A stretch of 35,700 nucleotides of DNA from positions 1-35,700 of IMG/VR virus record IMGVR_UViG_3300006128_000005. One strand, written 5' to 3'. This DNA comes from a virus. The notes beneath the pieces are model-generated. The model was not told the DNA's origin. It saw only the letters and a list, made by a program, of their open reading frames with translations, and did no database searches. Made by a program: the position numbers and the translations under genes. Below are positions 11,742 through 20,753 of this stretch, in pieces. Each line of letters opens with the position of its first letter. The first letter of the stretch is position 1.

Positions 11742-13823
11742 ATGGCAGATTACGATAGCATCAACGACATGGAAGACGATTCTAGGATTTCCGAAGCCAA
11801 AGAGTTCTTACGACTATGCGGTGACGTAGATTCAAACAATAGAGCCGAAGCCTTAGATGATGTCCGTTTTGCTGCTGGTGACCAATGGCCTGTAGACGTT
11901 CAAAACAGCCGAGTCTTGGAAGCTAGACCTTGCTTAACGATTAACAAGGTAGACGCTTATATTCGTCAAATCTGCAACCAACAGCGCCAGCAACGTCCAA
12001 GAATTAAAGTGCATGGCATGAATAATGAATCAGACGCTAAATTAGCCGAGATTCTTACTGGTGTATGTCGTCATATAGAAACACAATCAAACGCTGATAA
12101 CGCTTACGACACAGCTTTTGAATACGCAGTAAAGATGGGTTGGGGATATTTTAGGGTTACTACTGATTATGTGTCAGACGATACATTTGAGCAGGAAATC
12201 TATATTCGTCCTATTGATAACCCTTTTACCGTATATTTTGATCCAAATTCCCAACTGCCAGACGGTTCTGATGCTGAACGCTGCTTAATTACTACCGTAT
12301 TAAGTAAACGAAACTTCAAGGTCCTTTACCCTTGGGCTGAGGTAGATCAAGGTTTCAGTAGCAGAGGCACTGGGGATACCAACAATGAATGGGTAATGAA
12401 AGAAGATATTCGGATTGCCGAGTATTTTTATACCGTAAAAGAACCTGCAAAACTTTACTATTTATCCGATGGCACTAGCGTCTATGAGGATGAATACAAA
12501 AAAGTTAAAGACTTGCTAGAAGAGGCTGGCATCGAGGTATTAGACAAGCGAGACAGCTACAAAAAGAAGATTAAGTGGTGCAAGCTAACAGCCATGCAAA
12601 TCCTGGAAGAAGGCGAGTGGGCTGGTAAATATATCCCTATTATTCCTGTATATGGCCAACAAGTTATTGTAGATGCCAAGCATAAGAAGTTTGGCTTGGT
12701 TCGTATGGCTAAAGACCCACAACGGATGTATAACTACTGGGCCACCAGCTTGACCGAAACCGTAGCCCTAGCGCCTAAGGCTAAATGGATTCTTGCTGAA
12801 GGCCAAGACGAAGGCCATGAAAACGAATGGGCAATGGCTAATATTAAAGCCACACCTTACCTGCGTTACAAGCAGACGGATACAGAAGGACGGATGGCCC
12901 CTCCTCCTACAAGACAATCGCCTGAACAGCCTCCTACAGGGGTTATGGCTGCATTAAGCGGTATGAATGCAGACTTGCAGGCTGTGGTTGGTATATACGA
13001 CCCTAGCCAGCTACCGCAAGGCAACCAATCAGGCAAGGCTATCCAAGGTCAACAGCAGCAAGTTGACATGGTTAACTACCATTACTATGACAATTTGACT
13101 CGTTCTATTGCATATTGTGGACGTATTATTTTGGATTTGATTCCCAAAATTTACGATACTGAGCGAGTGTTGCGCATAATTGGCGATGACGGCAAGCCTG
13201 AACTGGTTACTTTGAACCAGCGCACCGTTGACGAGCAAGGTGTAGAAAAGATCATGAACGATGTATCCGTTGGCAAATATGACGTTGTTATGGATACTGG
13301 CCCAGGCTATTCATCCAAGCGCCAAGAGGCTGTAGATGCTATGACCAGCTTGTTTGCTGCCGATCCTAACTTAGTTCAAGTAGCTGGTGACCTATTTGTG
13401 CGTAATATGGACTTCCCAGGCGCTGACGTTATTGCTGACCGTTTGGCTGCTATGAATCCAATGTCGCAAATTGATGAGAAATCCCCTATTCCGCCACAAG
13501 TTCAGATGCAACTTAAACTTAATCAACAGCAACTCCAGCAAGCACAGCAAGCTATTCAGCAATTACAGCTTGATATTAAGCATGGCGCTACCGTTAAACA
13601 GTTGCAAGAAGATGCCGAGACCAAGCGAGAGCTTATGCGTCAAACAGCTAAGGCGCATGATATTGAAATGCGAGACGCTACCAAGCAAACTGATACGGTT
13701 ATTAACAACCAAACCAAGCTGGAAATTGAACAGCTTAAGGCTAATTTGGCTTTAGTTTTGGCTCACTTAAATTTAAGAACAGAAAAGGCAGCCGAAGCTG
13801 AAGCAATTGAACGAGCAATTTAA
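11742..13823 (+). CDS. Portal protein, P22 gp1-like
   Basis: 693 residues, close to P22 gp1 (725). The portal forms the dodecameric DNA entry ring at one capsid vertex. The N-terminal half shows the family pattern (FAAGDQWPVDVQNSR, RPCLTINKVDAYIRQ, KMGWGYFRV). Towards the C-terminus come GVMAALSGMNADLQAV and GNQSGKAIQGQQQQVD, then a long Gln-rich coiled coil (about 590-690) comparable to the P22 portal barrel that projects into the capsid. Start at ATG 11742, two bases after the terminase stop; the frame is open to a TTG at 11727. Confidence 0.9.
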   Translation: MADYDSINDMEDDSRISEAKEFLRLCGDVDSNNRAEALDDVRFAAGDQWPVDVQNSRVLEARPCLTINKVDAYIRQICNQQRQQRPRIKVHGMNNESDAKLAEILTGVCRHIETQSNADNAYDTAFEYAVKMGWGYFRVTTDYVSDDTFEQEIYIRPIDNPFTVYFDPNSQLPDGSDAERCLITTVLSKRNFKVLYPWAEVDQGFSSRGTGDTNNEWVMKEDIRIAEYFYTVKEPAKLYYLSDGTSVYEDEYKKVKDLLEEAGIEVLDKRDSYKKKIKWCKLTAMQILEEGEWAGKYIPIIPVYGQQVIVDAKHKKFGLVRMAKDPQRMYNYWATSLTETVALAPKAKWILAEGQDEGHENEWAMANIKATPYLRYKQTDTEGRMAPPPTRQSPEQPPTGVMAALSGMNADLQAVVGIYDPSQLPQGNQSGKAIQGQQQQVDMVNYHYYDNLTRSIAYCGRIILDLIPKIYDTERVLRIIGDDGKPELVTLNQRTVDEQGVEKIMNDVSVGKYDVVMDTGPGYSSKRQEAVDAMTSLFAADPNLVQVAGDLFVRNMDFPGADVIADRLAAMNPMSQIDEKSPIPPQVQMQLKLNQQQLQQAQQAIQQLQLDIKHGATVKQLQEDAETKRELMRQTAKAHDIEMRDATKQTDTVINNQTKLEIEQLKANLALVLAHLNLRTEKAAEAEAIERAI

Positions 13824-13863
13824 TTGTGTTTAATAAAATTTTGTGTTAAAAAGTAGCAATCTA

Positions 13864-13879
13864 CCAATGGATTCATTGG
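13864..13879 (+). promoter_or_regulatory. Stem-loop in the portal-scaffold gap
   Basis: CCAATG and CATTGG form a 6-bp stem around GATT, just upstream of the scaffold gene's GGAG ribosome-binding site. In the same 76-base gap, TTGTGT at 13826 with TTAAAA 16 bases later is a weak promoter-like pair. The stem-loop could tune scaffold/coat expression or be an mRNA processing point. Confidence 0.3.
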
Positions 13880-13899
13880 GTTAATTCTTGGAGTTATCC

Positions 13900-14826
13900 A
13901 TGTCAGAAGTGCAAGAGCGGTTGGCAACAAATGTAGTAACAAGTGAAAATTTAGTCGATTGGACCATGAATCGCTTAGGTTTAGCTACCGAGGAAGCGCC
14001 AGTTGAGGCTGAAGCAGTTGAGGAAACTCCTGAGTCAGAGCCGATTGTTGAAGCTGAAGGTGAGAGTGAACCAGCATCAGAACCTGAGACAAAAGCAACA
14101 GAGGAACGGAAACAAAATCCTAAACTCGAGAAGAGATTCTCTGAGCTTACTAAGGCTAGAAAAGAGGCAGAAGAGAAAGCTGCCAAAGCATTAGCTGATA
14201 AAGAGGCTTTAGAGGAGCGCTTAAAGCAATTTGAAACGGTATCGACACAACCTAAAGAAATCGATCCTGTAGGAGAAGAGCCAAAAGCGGAGCAGTTTAC
14301 CGATGCCATTGAGTATGCGAAAGCACTCGCAATGTGGTCAACTGAGAAGGCTTTGTATGAGCGAGACATGCAAGAGGCACAGCGTAAAGCTGCCGAAGAA
14401 CAGGCTAAGATTGCAAAATCTTGGGCTGAAAAGGTAGAAAAAGCTAAACCAAACTTGCCTGACTTTGATGACTTGGTGACATCAAGTAACGTCCAGGTTT
14501 CTAATGAAATCAGAGATGCTATTTTGGAGTCCGATGTAGGACCACAAATCCTATATGAATTAGCATCAAATACAGAATACGCTCAAAAGGTGGCAGGAAT
14601 GCCATTGATCAAAGCCTTGCGAGAGATTGGGAAATTGGAGGCTCGTTTTGAGACGCAGGAAACTGCGCCTGAACCAGCGAAGAAGCCTGTTGCTGTGCAG
14701 TCTAAAGCGCCTGCTCCGATTAGTCCGCTTAAGGGAACTGGAAGTGCTGAAGTTATAACTACTGATACAGATAAGTTAACTTACGCACAATACAAGGAAC
14801 TTAGGAAAGCTAGACGGATTAGGTAA
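13900..14826 (+). CDS. Scaffolding protein, P22 gp8-like
   Basis: 308 residues (P22 gp8 has 303). Very acidic Glu/Ala-rich N-terminal third (EEAPVEAEAVEETPESEPIV), a long coiled coil (RFSELTKARKEAEEKAAKAL), and a short basic C-terminal helix TYAQYKELRKARRIR that is typical of the coat-binding domain of P22-like scaffolds. It guides procapsid assembly and exits before packaging. It lies between portal and coat exactly as in P22. Start at ATG 13900 with GGAG eight bases upstream. Confidence 0.85.
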   Translation: MSEVQERLATNVVTSENLVDWTMNRLGLATEEAPVEAEAVEETPESEPIVEAEGESEPASEPETKATEERKQNPKLEKRFSELTKARKEAEEKAAKALADKEALEERLKQFETVSTQPKEIDPVGEEPKAEQFTDAIEYAKALAMWSTEKALYERDMQEAQRKAAEEQAKIAKSWAEKVEKAKPNLPDFDDLVTSSNVQVSNEIRDAILESDVGPQILYELASNTEYAQKVAGMPLIKALREIGKLEARFETQETAPEPAKKPVAVQSKAPAPISPLKGTGSAEVITTDTDKLTYAQYKELRKARRIR

Positions 14827-14854
14827 AACCTAATTTCTATTTAAGGAAACTGAG

Positions 14855-16102
14855 ATGAGTAATAATTTATTAACTATCTCGAAGATCACCAACGAAGCGT
14901 TGATGGTCCTCGAAAACGAACTAACATTCACTTCTGAAGTTGACCGCAACTATGACGATCAATTCGCTGTCGTGGGTGCTAAGATTGGTAACACCGTTAA
15001 CGTAAGACGTCCTGGACGCTTCATTGGAACTACAGGGCCTGCTCTTAACGTTGAAGACTTCAATGAAACTTCTGTTCCTGTAACTTTGTCGACACAATTC
15101 CATGTGGACACACAATTTACAACTCAAGATTTGGCATTGAGCCTCGATATGTTTTCTGATCGAGTGCTAAAACCTGCGGTGGCCGCAATTGCAAATAAGA
15201 TCGATCGTGACGGTTTGGTAATGGCTAAGAACGCAACCTACAACACTGTAGGCGTCGCTGGCACACCTCCAACTGGCTTGATCACTTACTTGTCAGCTGC
15301 TGCATACCTCGACTCTGAAGGCGCTCCTCGTGACGGCCGTCGTGCTTGTATCGTTGATCCATTCACATCTGCAACTATCGTTGACAGCTTGAAAGGCCTC
15401 TTCGTTCCACAAGAAGCAATTGGCGAGCAATATCGTAAAGGCCTGATGGGTCGTGACTCCGCTGGCATGAACTGGAAACTCGATCAAAACGTTGTGGCAC
15501 AGACATACGGTAACTTCAGCACAACTACTGTTACTGGCTCTGTAAACGTAACAACTGCAACTGGCTTCTTGACAAGCGGTTGGGCTTCTAACAGCACAAT
15601 CACTTTGACTGCTGCTAACACAGGCACAATCAACTTAAACCAAGGCGATACATTCACCATCGCTGGTGTATATGCAGTTAACCCACAGAACCGTCAGTCA
15701 TACGGCAAACTGCGTAACTTCGTAGTTAACAGCGCTGTTTCTGTTGCTTCAGGTTCTTCTGTTTCTGTAAACGTATCTCCAGCAGTTATTACCGCTGGTC
15801 AGTTCCAAAACGTTTCTGTAACAACTACTGGCGCTCAAGCTGTAACATTCTTTAACAGCACTGGTGTAACTTCTAATCAAAACATGATCTTCCATCGCAA
15901 TGCATTCACATTAGCGGTAGCAGACCTTGAGTTGCCTGAAGGTGTTCACTTTGCTGGACGTGCGTCTGATAAAGAAATTGGTCTCAGCATGCGTGTGGTT
16001 CGCCAATATACAATCAACAATGACAGTATTCCTACTCGTCTTGACGTATTGTATGGTTGGGCTCCTCTGTATCCTGAACTTGCTTGCCGAGTTGCAGCTT
16101 AA
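14855..16102 (+). CDS. Major capsid protein, P22 gp5-like
   Basis: 415 residues (P22 gp5: 430). The N-terminus (SNNLLTISKITNEALMVLEN) and VDRNYDDQFAVVGAKIGNTV match the P22 coat family, followed by VNVRRPGRFIG and VTLSTQFHVDTQFTTQDLAL. A beta-rich, Thr/Ser/Val segment at about 222-335 would correspond to the inserted I-domain region of the HK97 fold. The P22 coat is a known GroEL/GroES client, which makes the GroES-like gene in the same genome notable. Good AAGGAAA ribosome-binding site. Confidence 0.9.
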   Translation: MSNNLLTISKITNEALMVLENELTFTSEVDRNYDDQFAVVGAKIGNTVNVRRPGRFIGTTGPALNVEDFNETSVPVTLSTQFHVDTQFTTQDLALSLDMFSDRVLKPAVAAIANKIDRDGLVMAKNATYNTVGVAGTPPTGLITYLSAAAYLDSEGAPRDGRRACIVDPFTSATIVDSLKGLFVPQEAIGEQYRKGLMGRDSAGMNWKLDQNVVAQTYGNFSTTTVTGSVNVTTATGFLTSGWASNSTITLTAANTGTINLNQGDTFTIAGVYAVNPQNRQSYGKLRNFVVNSAVSVASGSSVSVNVSPAVITAGQFQNVSVTTTGAQAVTFFNSTGVTSNQNMIFHRNAFTLAVADLELPEGVHFAGRASDKEIGLSMRVVRQYTINNDSIPTRLDVLYGWAPLYPELACRVAA

Positions 16103-16128
16103 TTTAACGGATAACGAAAGGAAACTAT

Positions 16129-16578
16129 ATGTCTAATCCAGGACCAGCAATTACTAACTCAACCCACCCATCGAACCTTAACAGCCAACAAGCTCTGCGT
16201 GTTTTAGCAGTTCTTAAGGGTGTTAGCGTTGCAGCTTTGGGTGATACACCATTGCCTGTAATTAACAGCGCTTTGTATTTGCCTGTAACTGTTGTTATTG
16301 CTAACGCAAACAACAACGGTGCAACGCAATCCGTAGCTTCTGTTAACTTAGGTATCTACACAGCACCTTCAGGTGCAAGCGGTTCAGGAACAGCAGTTTT
16401 GACCACAGCAGCATTAACTGGTCAAACTACTCCTTCCTATGTAACTGTTTCACCATCAACTGATACAGCTACTGCTTTGTCAGCACAAACCTTATACATC
16501 AACCAAACAACCGCTGTAGCTACAGCGACTGTGGACGTTTATGTTTACGGTTACGACCTAAGCCCAGGTTACTATTAA
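16129..16578 (+). CDS. Probable capsid-surface or structural protein
   Basis: 149 residues, beta-rich and dominated by Ala, Thr, Ser and Val: MSNPGPAITNSTHPSNLNSQ, then LPVINSALYLPVTVVIANAN. No catalytic motif. It directly follows the coat gene with its own AAAGGAAA site and is followed by a clear terminator, so it is likely made in large amounts with the coat. Head decoration is a plausible inference. Confidence 0.6.
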   Translation: MSNPGPAITNSTHPSNLNSQQALRVLAVLKGVSVAALGDTPLPVINSALYLPVTVVIANANNNGATQSVASVNLGIYTAPSGASGSGTAVLTTAALTGQTTPSYVTVSPSTDTATALSAQTLYINQTTAVATATVDVYVYGYDLSPGYY

Positions 16579-16596
16579 TCTGAGCTGATTTAAGGG

Positions 16597-16628
16597 AAAA
16601 AGCCATCTTTAAAAGGGTGGCTTTTTTT
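16597..16628 (+). terminator. Rho-independent terminator after the coat block
   Basis: AAAAAGCCA (16597-16605) pairs with TGGCTTTTT (16618-16626) around a 12-base loop, followed by a run of seven T (16622-16628). Clear terminator geometry; it would end or attenuate the late transcript after the coat and probable decoration genes. Confidence 0.75.
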
Positions 16629-16650
16629 CCATTTAGTCTTATAATTAATT

Positions 16651-16672
16651 AACCCATTTTTTGGGTTTTCTT
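16651..16672 (+). terminator. Second stem-loop with T-rich tail
   Basis: AACCCA (16651-16656) pairs with TGGGTT (16662-16667) around a T5 loop, followed by TTCTTT. It stands 23 bases after the first terminator's T-run and just before the next gene's ribosome-binding site. It could be a second weak terminator or a leader hairpin. Confidence 0.4.
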
Positions 16673-16687
16673 TGCAAAGGAAAAACT

Positions 16688-17026
16688 ATGTCTAGCACTA
16701 CCGTAACTCGTGGGAATTCCCATGAAACTTTTTACATCCAGCCTACTTTTGACAATACATCAAATTCACTAGCTGCCAACACTACAACTGCTGTTACTTA
16801 CAACGTTCCAGGCTTGTTGACTACCGACCAAATTTGCGTTTTTGGCTATAACGGTTCACAAACTGCTGGTGTTGTTATTGCAGAAGCTGATTGCCTTACA
16901 AACGGTGTTTTGACCATTCAGTTCGGCAATTTGACCTCTACTGCTACTTTGAAGCCAGCAAGTGGTGTTTATACTATTCAAATCGTCCGCATCGAAGGTA
17001 ACCCAGCGCCAGTTAACGCTGCTTAA
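16688..17026 (+). CDS. Small beta-rich structural protein
   Basis: 112 residues from the ATG at 16688 (AAAGGAAA upstream); the frame is open further upstream through the second hairpin, which I reject as coding. MSSTTVTRGNSHETFYIQPT and VFGYNGSQTAGVVIAEADCL suggest a compact beta domain. Position after the coat terminator and before the fibre genes suggests a virion surface or tail-related part. Family not recognised. Confidence 0.6.
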   Translation: MSSTTVTRGNSHETFYIQPTFDNTSNSLAANTTTAVTYNVPGLLTTDQICVFGYNGSQTAGVVIAEADCLTNGVLTIQFGNLTSTATLKPASGVYTIQIVRIEGNPAPVNAA

Positions 17027-17035
17027 GGAATAAAC

Positions 17036-17374
17036 ATGGCAAACACATCGGTTTACCGTTTTGTTGGCCCTACAACTGCTATTACGGTTAGTGGAACGGC
17101 CTCAACAGCCGTTACCATTACCCCAAGTGGCAATGACCAGGTCAACTACTGCGGTTTTTTAAATACTTCAGCTAATCCTGTTGCTATTACTATTACCCCA
17201 ACTTCTGCTCCTGCGGCTGTATTGCCAACAGGCGGAAACACAAGCCAATCCTTTGTCTTGGGTGTAACTATGTCGCAACCAACAGTTATTGCAGTGCCTC
17301 CTATTTTTTCGATTACTGCAATTGGAACTTCAGGAACAACCCTATATGTAATGCCAATGGCTGACCAATCATAA
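17036..17374 (+). CDS. Small beta-rich structural protein
   Basis: 112 residues: MANTSVYRFVGPTTAITVSG, then VTITPSGNDQVNYCGFLNTS, and TLYVMPMADQS at the end. Same length and character as the preceding gene but not an obvious duplicate. Likely a virion protein; precise location unknown. Confidence 0.6.
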   Translation: MANTSVYRFVGPTTAITVSGTASTAVTITPSGNDQVNYCGFLNTSANPVAITITPTSAPAAVLPTGGNTSQSFVLGVTMSQPTVIAVPPIFSITAIGTSGTTLYVMPMADQS

Positions 17375-17383
17375 GGAATTATT

Positions 17384-19792
17384 ATGGCTGTTAATGATTC
17401 TGTAACGCAGAATTTACTGCCTGTTCAGGCTTATTTTAATGTCGATGGATCGTTTAACACCTTCATCGGCCAAGGTCAGCCTTTTTACGCAACATCTAAC
17501 CCTATTCAATCAGGGTTAACCATTACAAATAGCACCTTAGATAGCAGTCCTATAGGTGCAACTACTCCGTCAACTGGTGCTTTTACCAATATCACCACCA
17601 CTACTGGTCAAATTACGACTCAGCCTAGCGGTGCAACCGATATTGTTAACCTTTTAGCGTTGCAATCGTATGCGGCAGGCATTAGCTGGAAACAGCCTTG
17701 TGCCGTTGCTACTTTGACCAATATTACGCTTTCAGGCCTGCAAACTATTGATGGTTACACCACATTAGCTGGTGACCGAGTATTAGTAAAAAACCAATCA
17801 ACTGCCGCTAATAACGGCATTTATATTGCTGCAAGTGGCGCTTGGGCTCGTTCTTCCGATGCTAATACCTGGAATGAGCTTATTTGCGCTATTTCCTTTA
17901 TTGAATACGGCACACAAGCTGGTGGCGCTTGGTTTTGCACAGCGCAACCAGGTGGCACATTAGGAACAACAGCGGTCAATTGGTCACAATTTACAACCTC
18001 TGCTACATATTCTGCTGGCACAGGGTTAACCCTTACTGGTTCAATATTTAGTATTACTCCACAAGGAACAGCAGGAACATACGGTTCTGCATCTACCGTT
18101 CCTGTATTTACTACTAACGCAAGTGGCCAAGTAACAAGCGTTACAAACACCTCTATTGCTATTGCTGGCTCTCAGGTAAGCGGCAATATTAGCGGCAACG
18201 CTGCAAACGTAACAGGAGTGGTTGCTGTGGCCAACGGTGGCACAGGCGCAAGCACATTAAGCGGTTACCTATTTGGCAACGGAACAGGCGCTGTAACGGC
18301 CTCTTCTAGCATTCCTACTAGCGTTTTAAGTGGCACTATTAGCAACGCTCAATTAGCCAATAGTTCTATTACCGTAAACGGCACAGCTATTTCTTTAGGC
18401 GGTAGCGCTACTATTACCGCAGCAGCCCCAAATGCTTTAACTATTGGCACAGGCTTAACAGGAACTAGCTATAACGGCTCTTCTGCCGTAACTGTGGCTA
18501 TTGACAGCACCGTAGCTACTTTGGCTGGTTCACAAACGCTTACAAATAAAACAATTAGTGGCGCAAGCAATACTTTGACCAATATTGGCAACAGTTCGCT
18601 TACTAACTCAAGCATCACTTTTGGCTCTACAGCTGCGGCCCTTGGCACTACTGTTAGCGCCTTAAACGGTGTATCGATTGGCGCAACAACTCGCTCAAGC
18701 GGTGATTTCACTACTTTAAGTGGCAATACCGTTACAAGCACAACCCCTGTATTGAGCTTTAATGCTTCCAATACTATTGCTTCATTTGGATCAACCACAA
18801 GCAGTTCATATAACCAGCTAGTTATTCAAAACCTTAGCAATAGCGCTGGCGCATCGGCAAACTATGTCGTATCTAATAATCTAGGAACGGATTCTAGCTA
18901 TTACGCTGAAATGGGCATGAATTCGTCCACATTTAGCGCATCTACACCAGCCGATTTTTACAGCATTAATAACGGCATTTATTTCTCAGGTCATGATGGC
19001 GATATTGCGGTTGGTTCAGGCAACGGATATAAGCTGTATTTACCTTGGGGCGCAACCCCAAATAATGCCCATGTGATCAACGCAAGCGGTGCTATTGGTT
19101 TATCTACCAACTTAGGCACAACACCTGCTACAAGCGGCACAACAGGCTATGGTTCTGCTGGCCAGGTATTAACCAGCCAAGGCTCTAGCGCTGCGCCAAC
19201 TTGGACCACTATTGTTAGCGGTTTGACTATTACTGACAACACCAGTTCTAGTTCAACTTACTATCCAACGATGGAAACAACTACTAGCGGAACGGCTACT
19301 AGCTTATATACATCGTCTACTAAGTTTAGCTTTGTGCCTTCTACTGGCACTTTAACTGCTACAACGTTTAACGGTGCTTTGACAGGAAATGCCACAACAG
19401 CCTCTAGTGCCGCTAAATGGACCACCGCAAGAACTGAGTCTTTAACAGGCGATATTACTGGCTCTACAACGGTTGACGGTTCTGCAAACTATTCAATTGC
19501 CACTACTTTAGCGACAGTTAATAGCAATACAGGCTCATTTGGCTCAAGTTCAGCCATTCCTGTAATTACTGTAAACGGCAAAGGTTTGATTACTGCGGTA
19601 TCTACAGCAACGGTTGCTGGTGGCCAATATTACGGAACTGCGACAACCAAGGCTATTGCTTATAACTCAAACTCTATTGCTGAAAACATTACGATTTCTG
19701 CTGGAACTAACGGTTTGACGGCTGGCCCTGTAACGATTTCCACAGGATATACAGTAACCGTAGCAACAGGCAGCAGATGGGTTGTTGTTTAA
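17384..19792 (+). CDS. Tail fibre protein
   Basis: 802 residues of beta-repeat sequence with the vocabulary of phage fibres: ATTPSTGAFTNITTTTGQ, VANGGTGASTLSGYLFGNGT, GSQTLTNKTISGASNTLTNI. The N-terminal 130 residues (VQAYFNVDGSFNTFIGQGQP) probably attach to the virion. A compact module around 130-200 (TLAGDRVLVKNQSTAANNGI) recurs in many fibres. The end, SGTNGL-like then TAGPVTISTGYTVTVATGSR and WVVV, is shared with the next gene (23 of the last 36 residues identical). No S74 chaperone domain is visible. Likely receptor-binding or shaft component. Confidence 0.8.
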   Translation: MAVNDSVTQNLLPVQAYFNVDGSFNTFIGQGQPFYATSNPIQSGLTITNSTLDSSPIGATTPSTGAFTNITTTTGQITTQPSGATDIVNLLALQSYAAGISWKQPCAVATLTNITLSGLQTIDGYTTLAGDRVLVKNQSTAANNGIYIAASGAWARSSDANTWNELICAISFIEYGTQAGGAWFCTAQPGGTLGTTAVNWSQFTTSATYSAGTGLTLTGSIFSITPQGTAGTYGSASTVPVFTTNASGQVTSVTNTSIAIAGSQVSGNISGNAANVTGVVAVANGGTGASTLSGYLFGNGTGAVTASSSIPTSVLSGTISNAQLANSSITVNGTAISLGGSATITAAAPNALTIGTGLTGTSYNGSSAVTVAIDSTVATLAGSQTLTNKTISGASNTLTNIGNSSLTNSSITFGSTAAALGTTVSALNGVSIGATTRSSGDFTTLSGNTVTSTTPVLSFNASNTIASFGSTTSSSYNQLVIQNLSNSAGASANYVVSNNLGTDSSYYAEMGMNSSTFSASTPADFYSINNGIYFSGHDGDIAVGSGNGYKLYLPWGATPNNAHVINASGAIGLSTNLGTTPATSGTTGYGSAGQVLTSQGSSAAPTWTTIVSGLTITDNTSSSSTYYPTMETTTSGTATSLYTSSTKFSFVPSTGTLTATTFNGALTGNATTASSAAKWTTARTESLTGDITGSTTVDGSANYSIATTLATVNSNTGSFGSSSAIPVITVNGKGLITAVSTATVAGGQYYGTATTKAIAYNSNSIAENITISAGTNGLTAGPVTISTGYTVTVATGSRWVVV

Positions 19793-19819
19793 TATGTTAC
19801 ACATTAAAATAGGCTAATT

Positions 19820-20371
19820 ATGAGTCAATTAGTTTTCCAAACCAACGCTGGCGGTAACGTTACATTCACAGCTGTAAATACAGCTAGTGCGTTTGCTGTA
19901 ACCGTTCCTGCTACAAGTGGCACATTATTACTGCAAGATACCTCAAATAACACCAATATTACTAACCTTGTAGCAAGCGGAACTGGTAGCTTTGGTGGCG
20001 CTTTGTCGGTTACAGGAGCAACGTCTTTATCGACTCTTAGCACTACTGGTGACGCTATTTTTGGTGGAACAGGCGAGATTCAACTGCCAAGCGGAACGAC
20101 TGCACAACGTAGCGGTAGCCCAGCACAAGGCATGGTTCGCTACAATACATCCTATGGCCAATTTGAGGGCTATAACGGCTCTTCCTGGGGTATTGTAGGC
20201 GGTGGCGCAACTGGTGCTAATGGTGACCAAATCTTTGTTTTAAATGGACAAACTGTAACTGCTAACTATACAATTCCATCAGGCAAGAATGCTTCTACTG
20301 CTGGTAATGTAACAATCAATACAGGCGTTGTCGTAACTGTTTCAACTGGCTCTCGCTGGGTAATCGTTTAA
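19820..20371 (+). CDS. Short tail fibre protein sharing the C-terminal motif
   Basis: 183 residues. The N-terminus LVFQTNAGGNVTFTAVNTAS followed by VTVPATSGTLLLQD is a widespread fibre opening. GTTAQRSGSPAQGMVRYNTS and YGQFEGYNGSSWG form the typical fibre wrap-up module at about 94-126. The C-terminal 36 residues (ending VTINTGVVVTVSTGSRWVIV) match the end of the preceding 802-residue fibre. The shared end may be a trimerisation tip or docking site for other fibre parts. Confidence 0.75.
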   Translation: MSQLVFQTNAGGNVTFTAVNTASAFAVTVPATSGTLLLQDTSNNTNITNLVASGTGSFGGALSVTGATSLSTLSTTGDAIFGGTGEIQLPSGTTAQRSGSPAQGMVRYNTSYGQFEGYNGSSWGIVGGGATGANGDQIFVLNGQTVTANYTIPSGKNASTAGNVTINTGVVVTVSTGSRWVIV

Positions 20372-20380
20372 GGATAAATT

Positions 20381-20743
20381 ATGGCTGGCACACTAGTCGC
20401 AAATACAATTAATACAGATACAGGTGTTTATAACACCAATAATGCACTTACTGGTGTGGCAAAGGCATGGATAAATTTTAATGGTAATAGTGGTGGAACA
20501 ATAAGAGCTTCTTTTAATGTAAGTTCTTTTACTAGAACTGGCACAGGCATTTATCAAATTAACTTTGCAACAACTATGACGGATGCCAATTATGTTGCAG
20601 TTGCTATGAACAATAATCAACAAGCATATTGCAATATTTCTTCAAGTACTGCACAAACTACTTCCGCACTTACTCTTTGTATGTATTATGTGGCGACAGC
20701 TTCAGATGCTTCTGTTGTTACTGTAGCAATATTTGGAAACTAA
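20381..20743 (+). CDS. Small fibre-tip-like protein, copy A
   Basis: 120 residues. MAGTLVANTINTDTGVY, then AKAWINFNGNSGGTIRASFN and VSSFTRTGTGIYQINF: the AKAW-NF ... S-NVSS-TR-GTG-Y-INF pattern occurs at the ends of many phage tail fibres. It is paralogous to the next gene. Probably a separately encoded beta-sandwich tip or accessory adhesin. Leader AAGGATAAATT resembles that of several neighbouring genes. Confidence 0.65.
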   Translation: MAGTLVANTINTDTGVYNTNNALTGVAKAWINFNGNSGGTIRASFNVSSFTRTGTGIYQINFATTMTDANYVAVAMNNNQQAYCNISSSTAQTTSALTLCMYYVATASDASVVTVAIFGN

Positions 20744-20753
20744 AGGATAAATC

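Noticed and set aside
16640-16645. Perfect TATAAT between the two hairpins
   Set aside because: No acceptable -35 box lies 15-19 bases upstream, where the sequence is the terminator stem; such AT-rich matches arise by chance.
17821-18798. Long leftward frames inside the fibre gene (17821-18150 and 18469-18798)
   Set aside because: They are by-products of repetitive Ala/Thr/Gly codons on the sense strand and show hydrophobic low-complexity translations.
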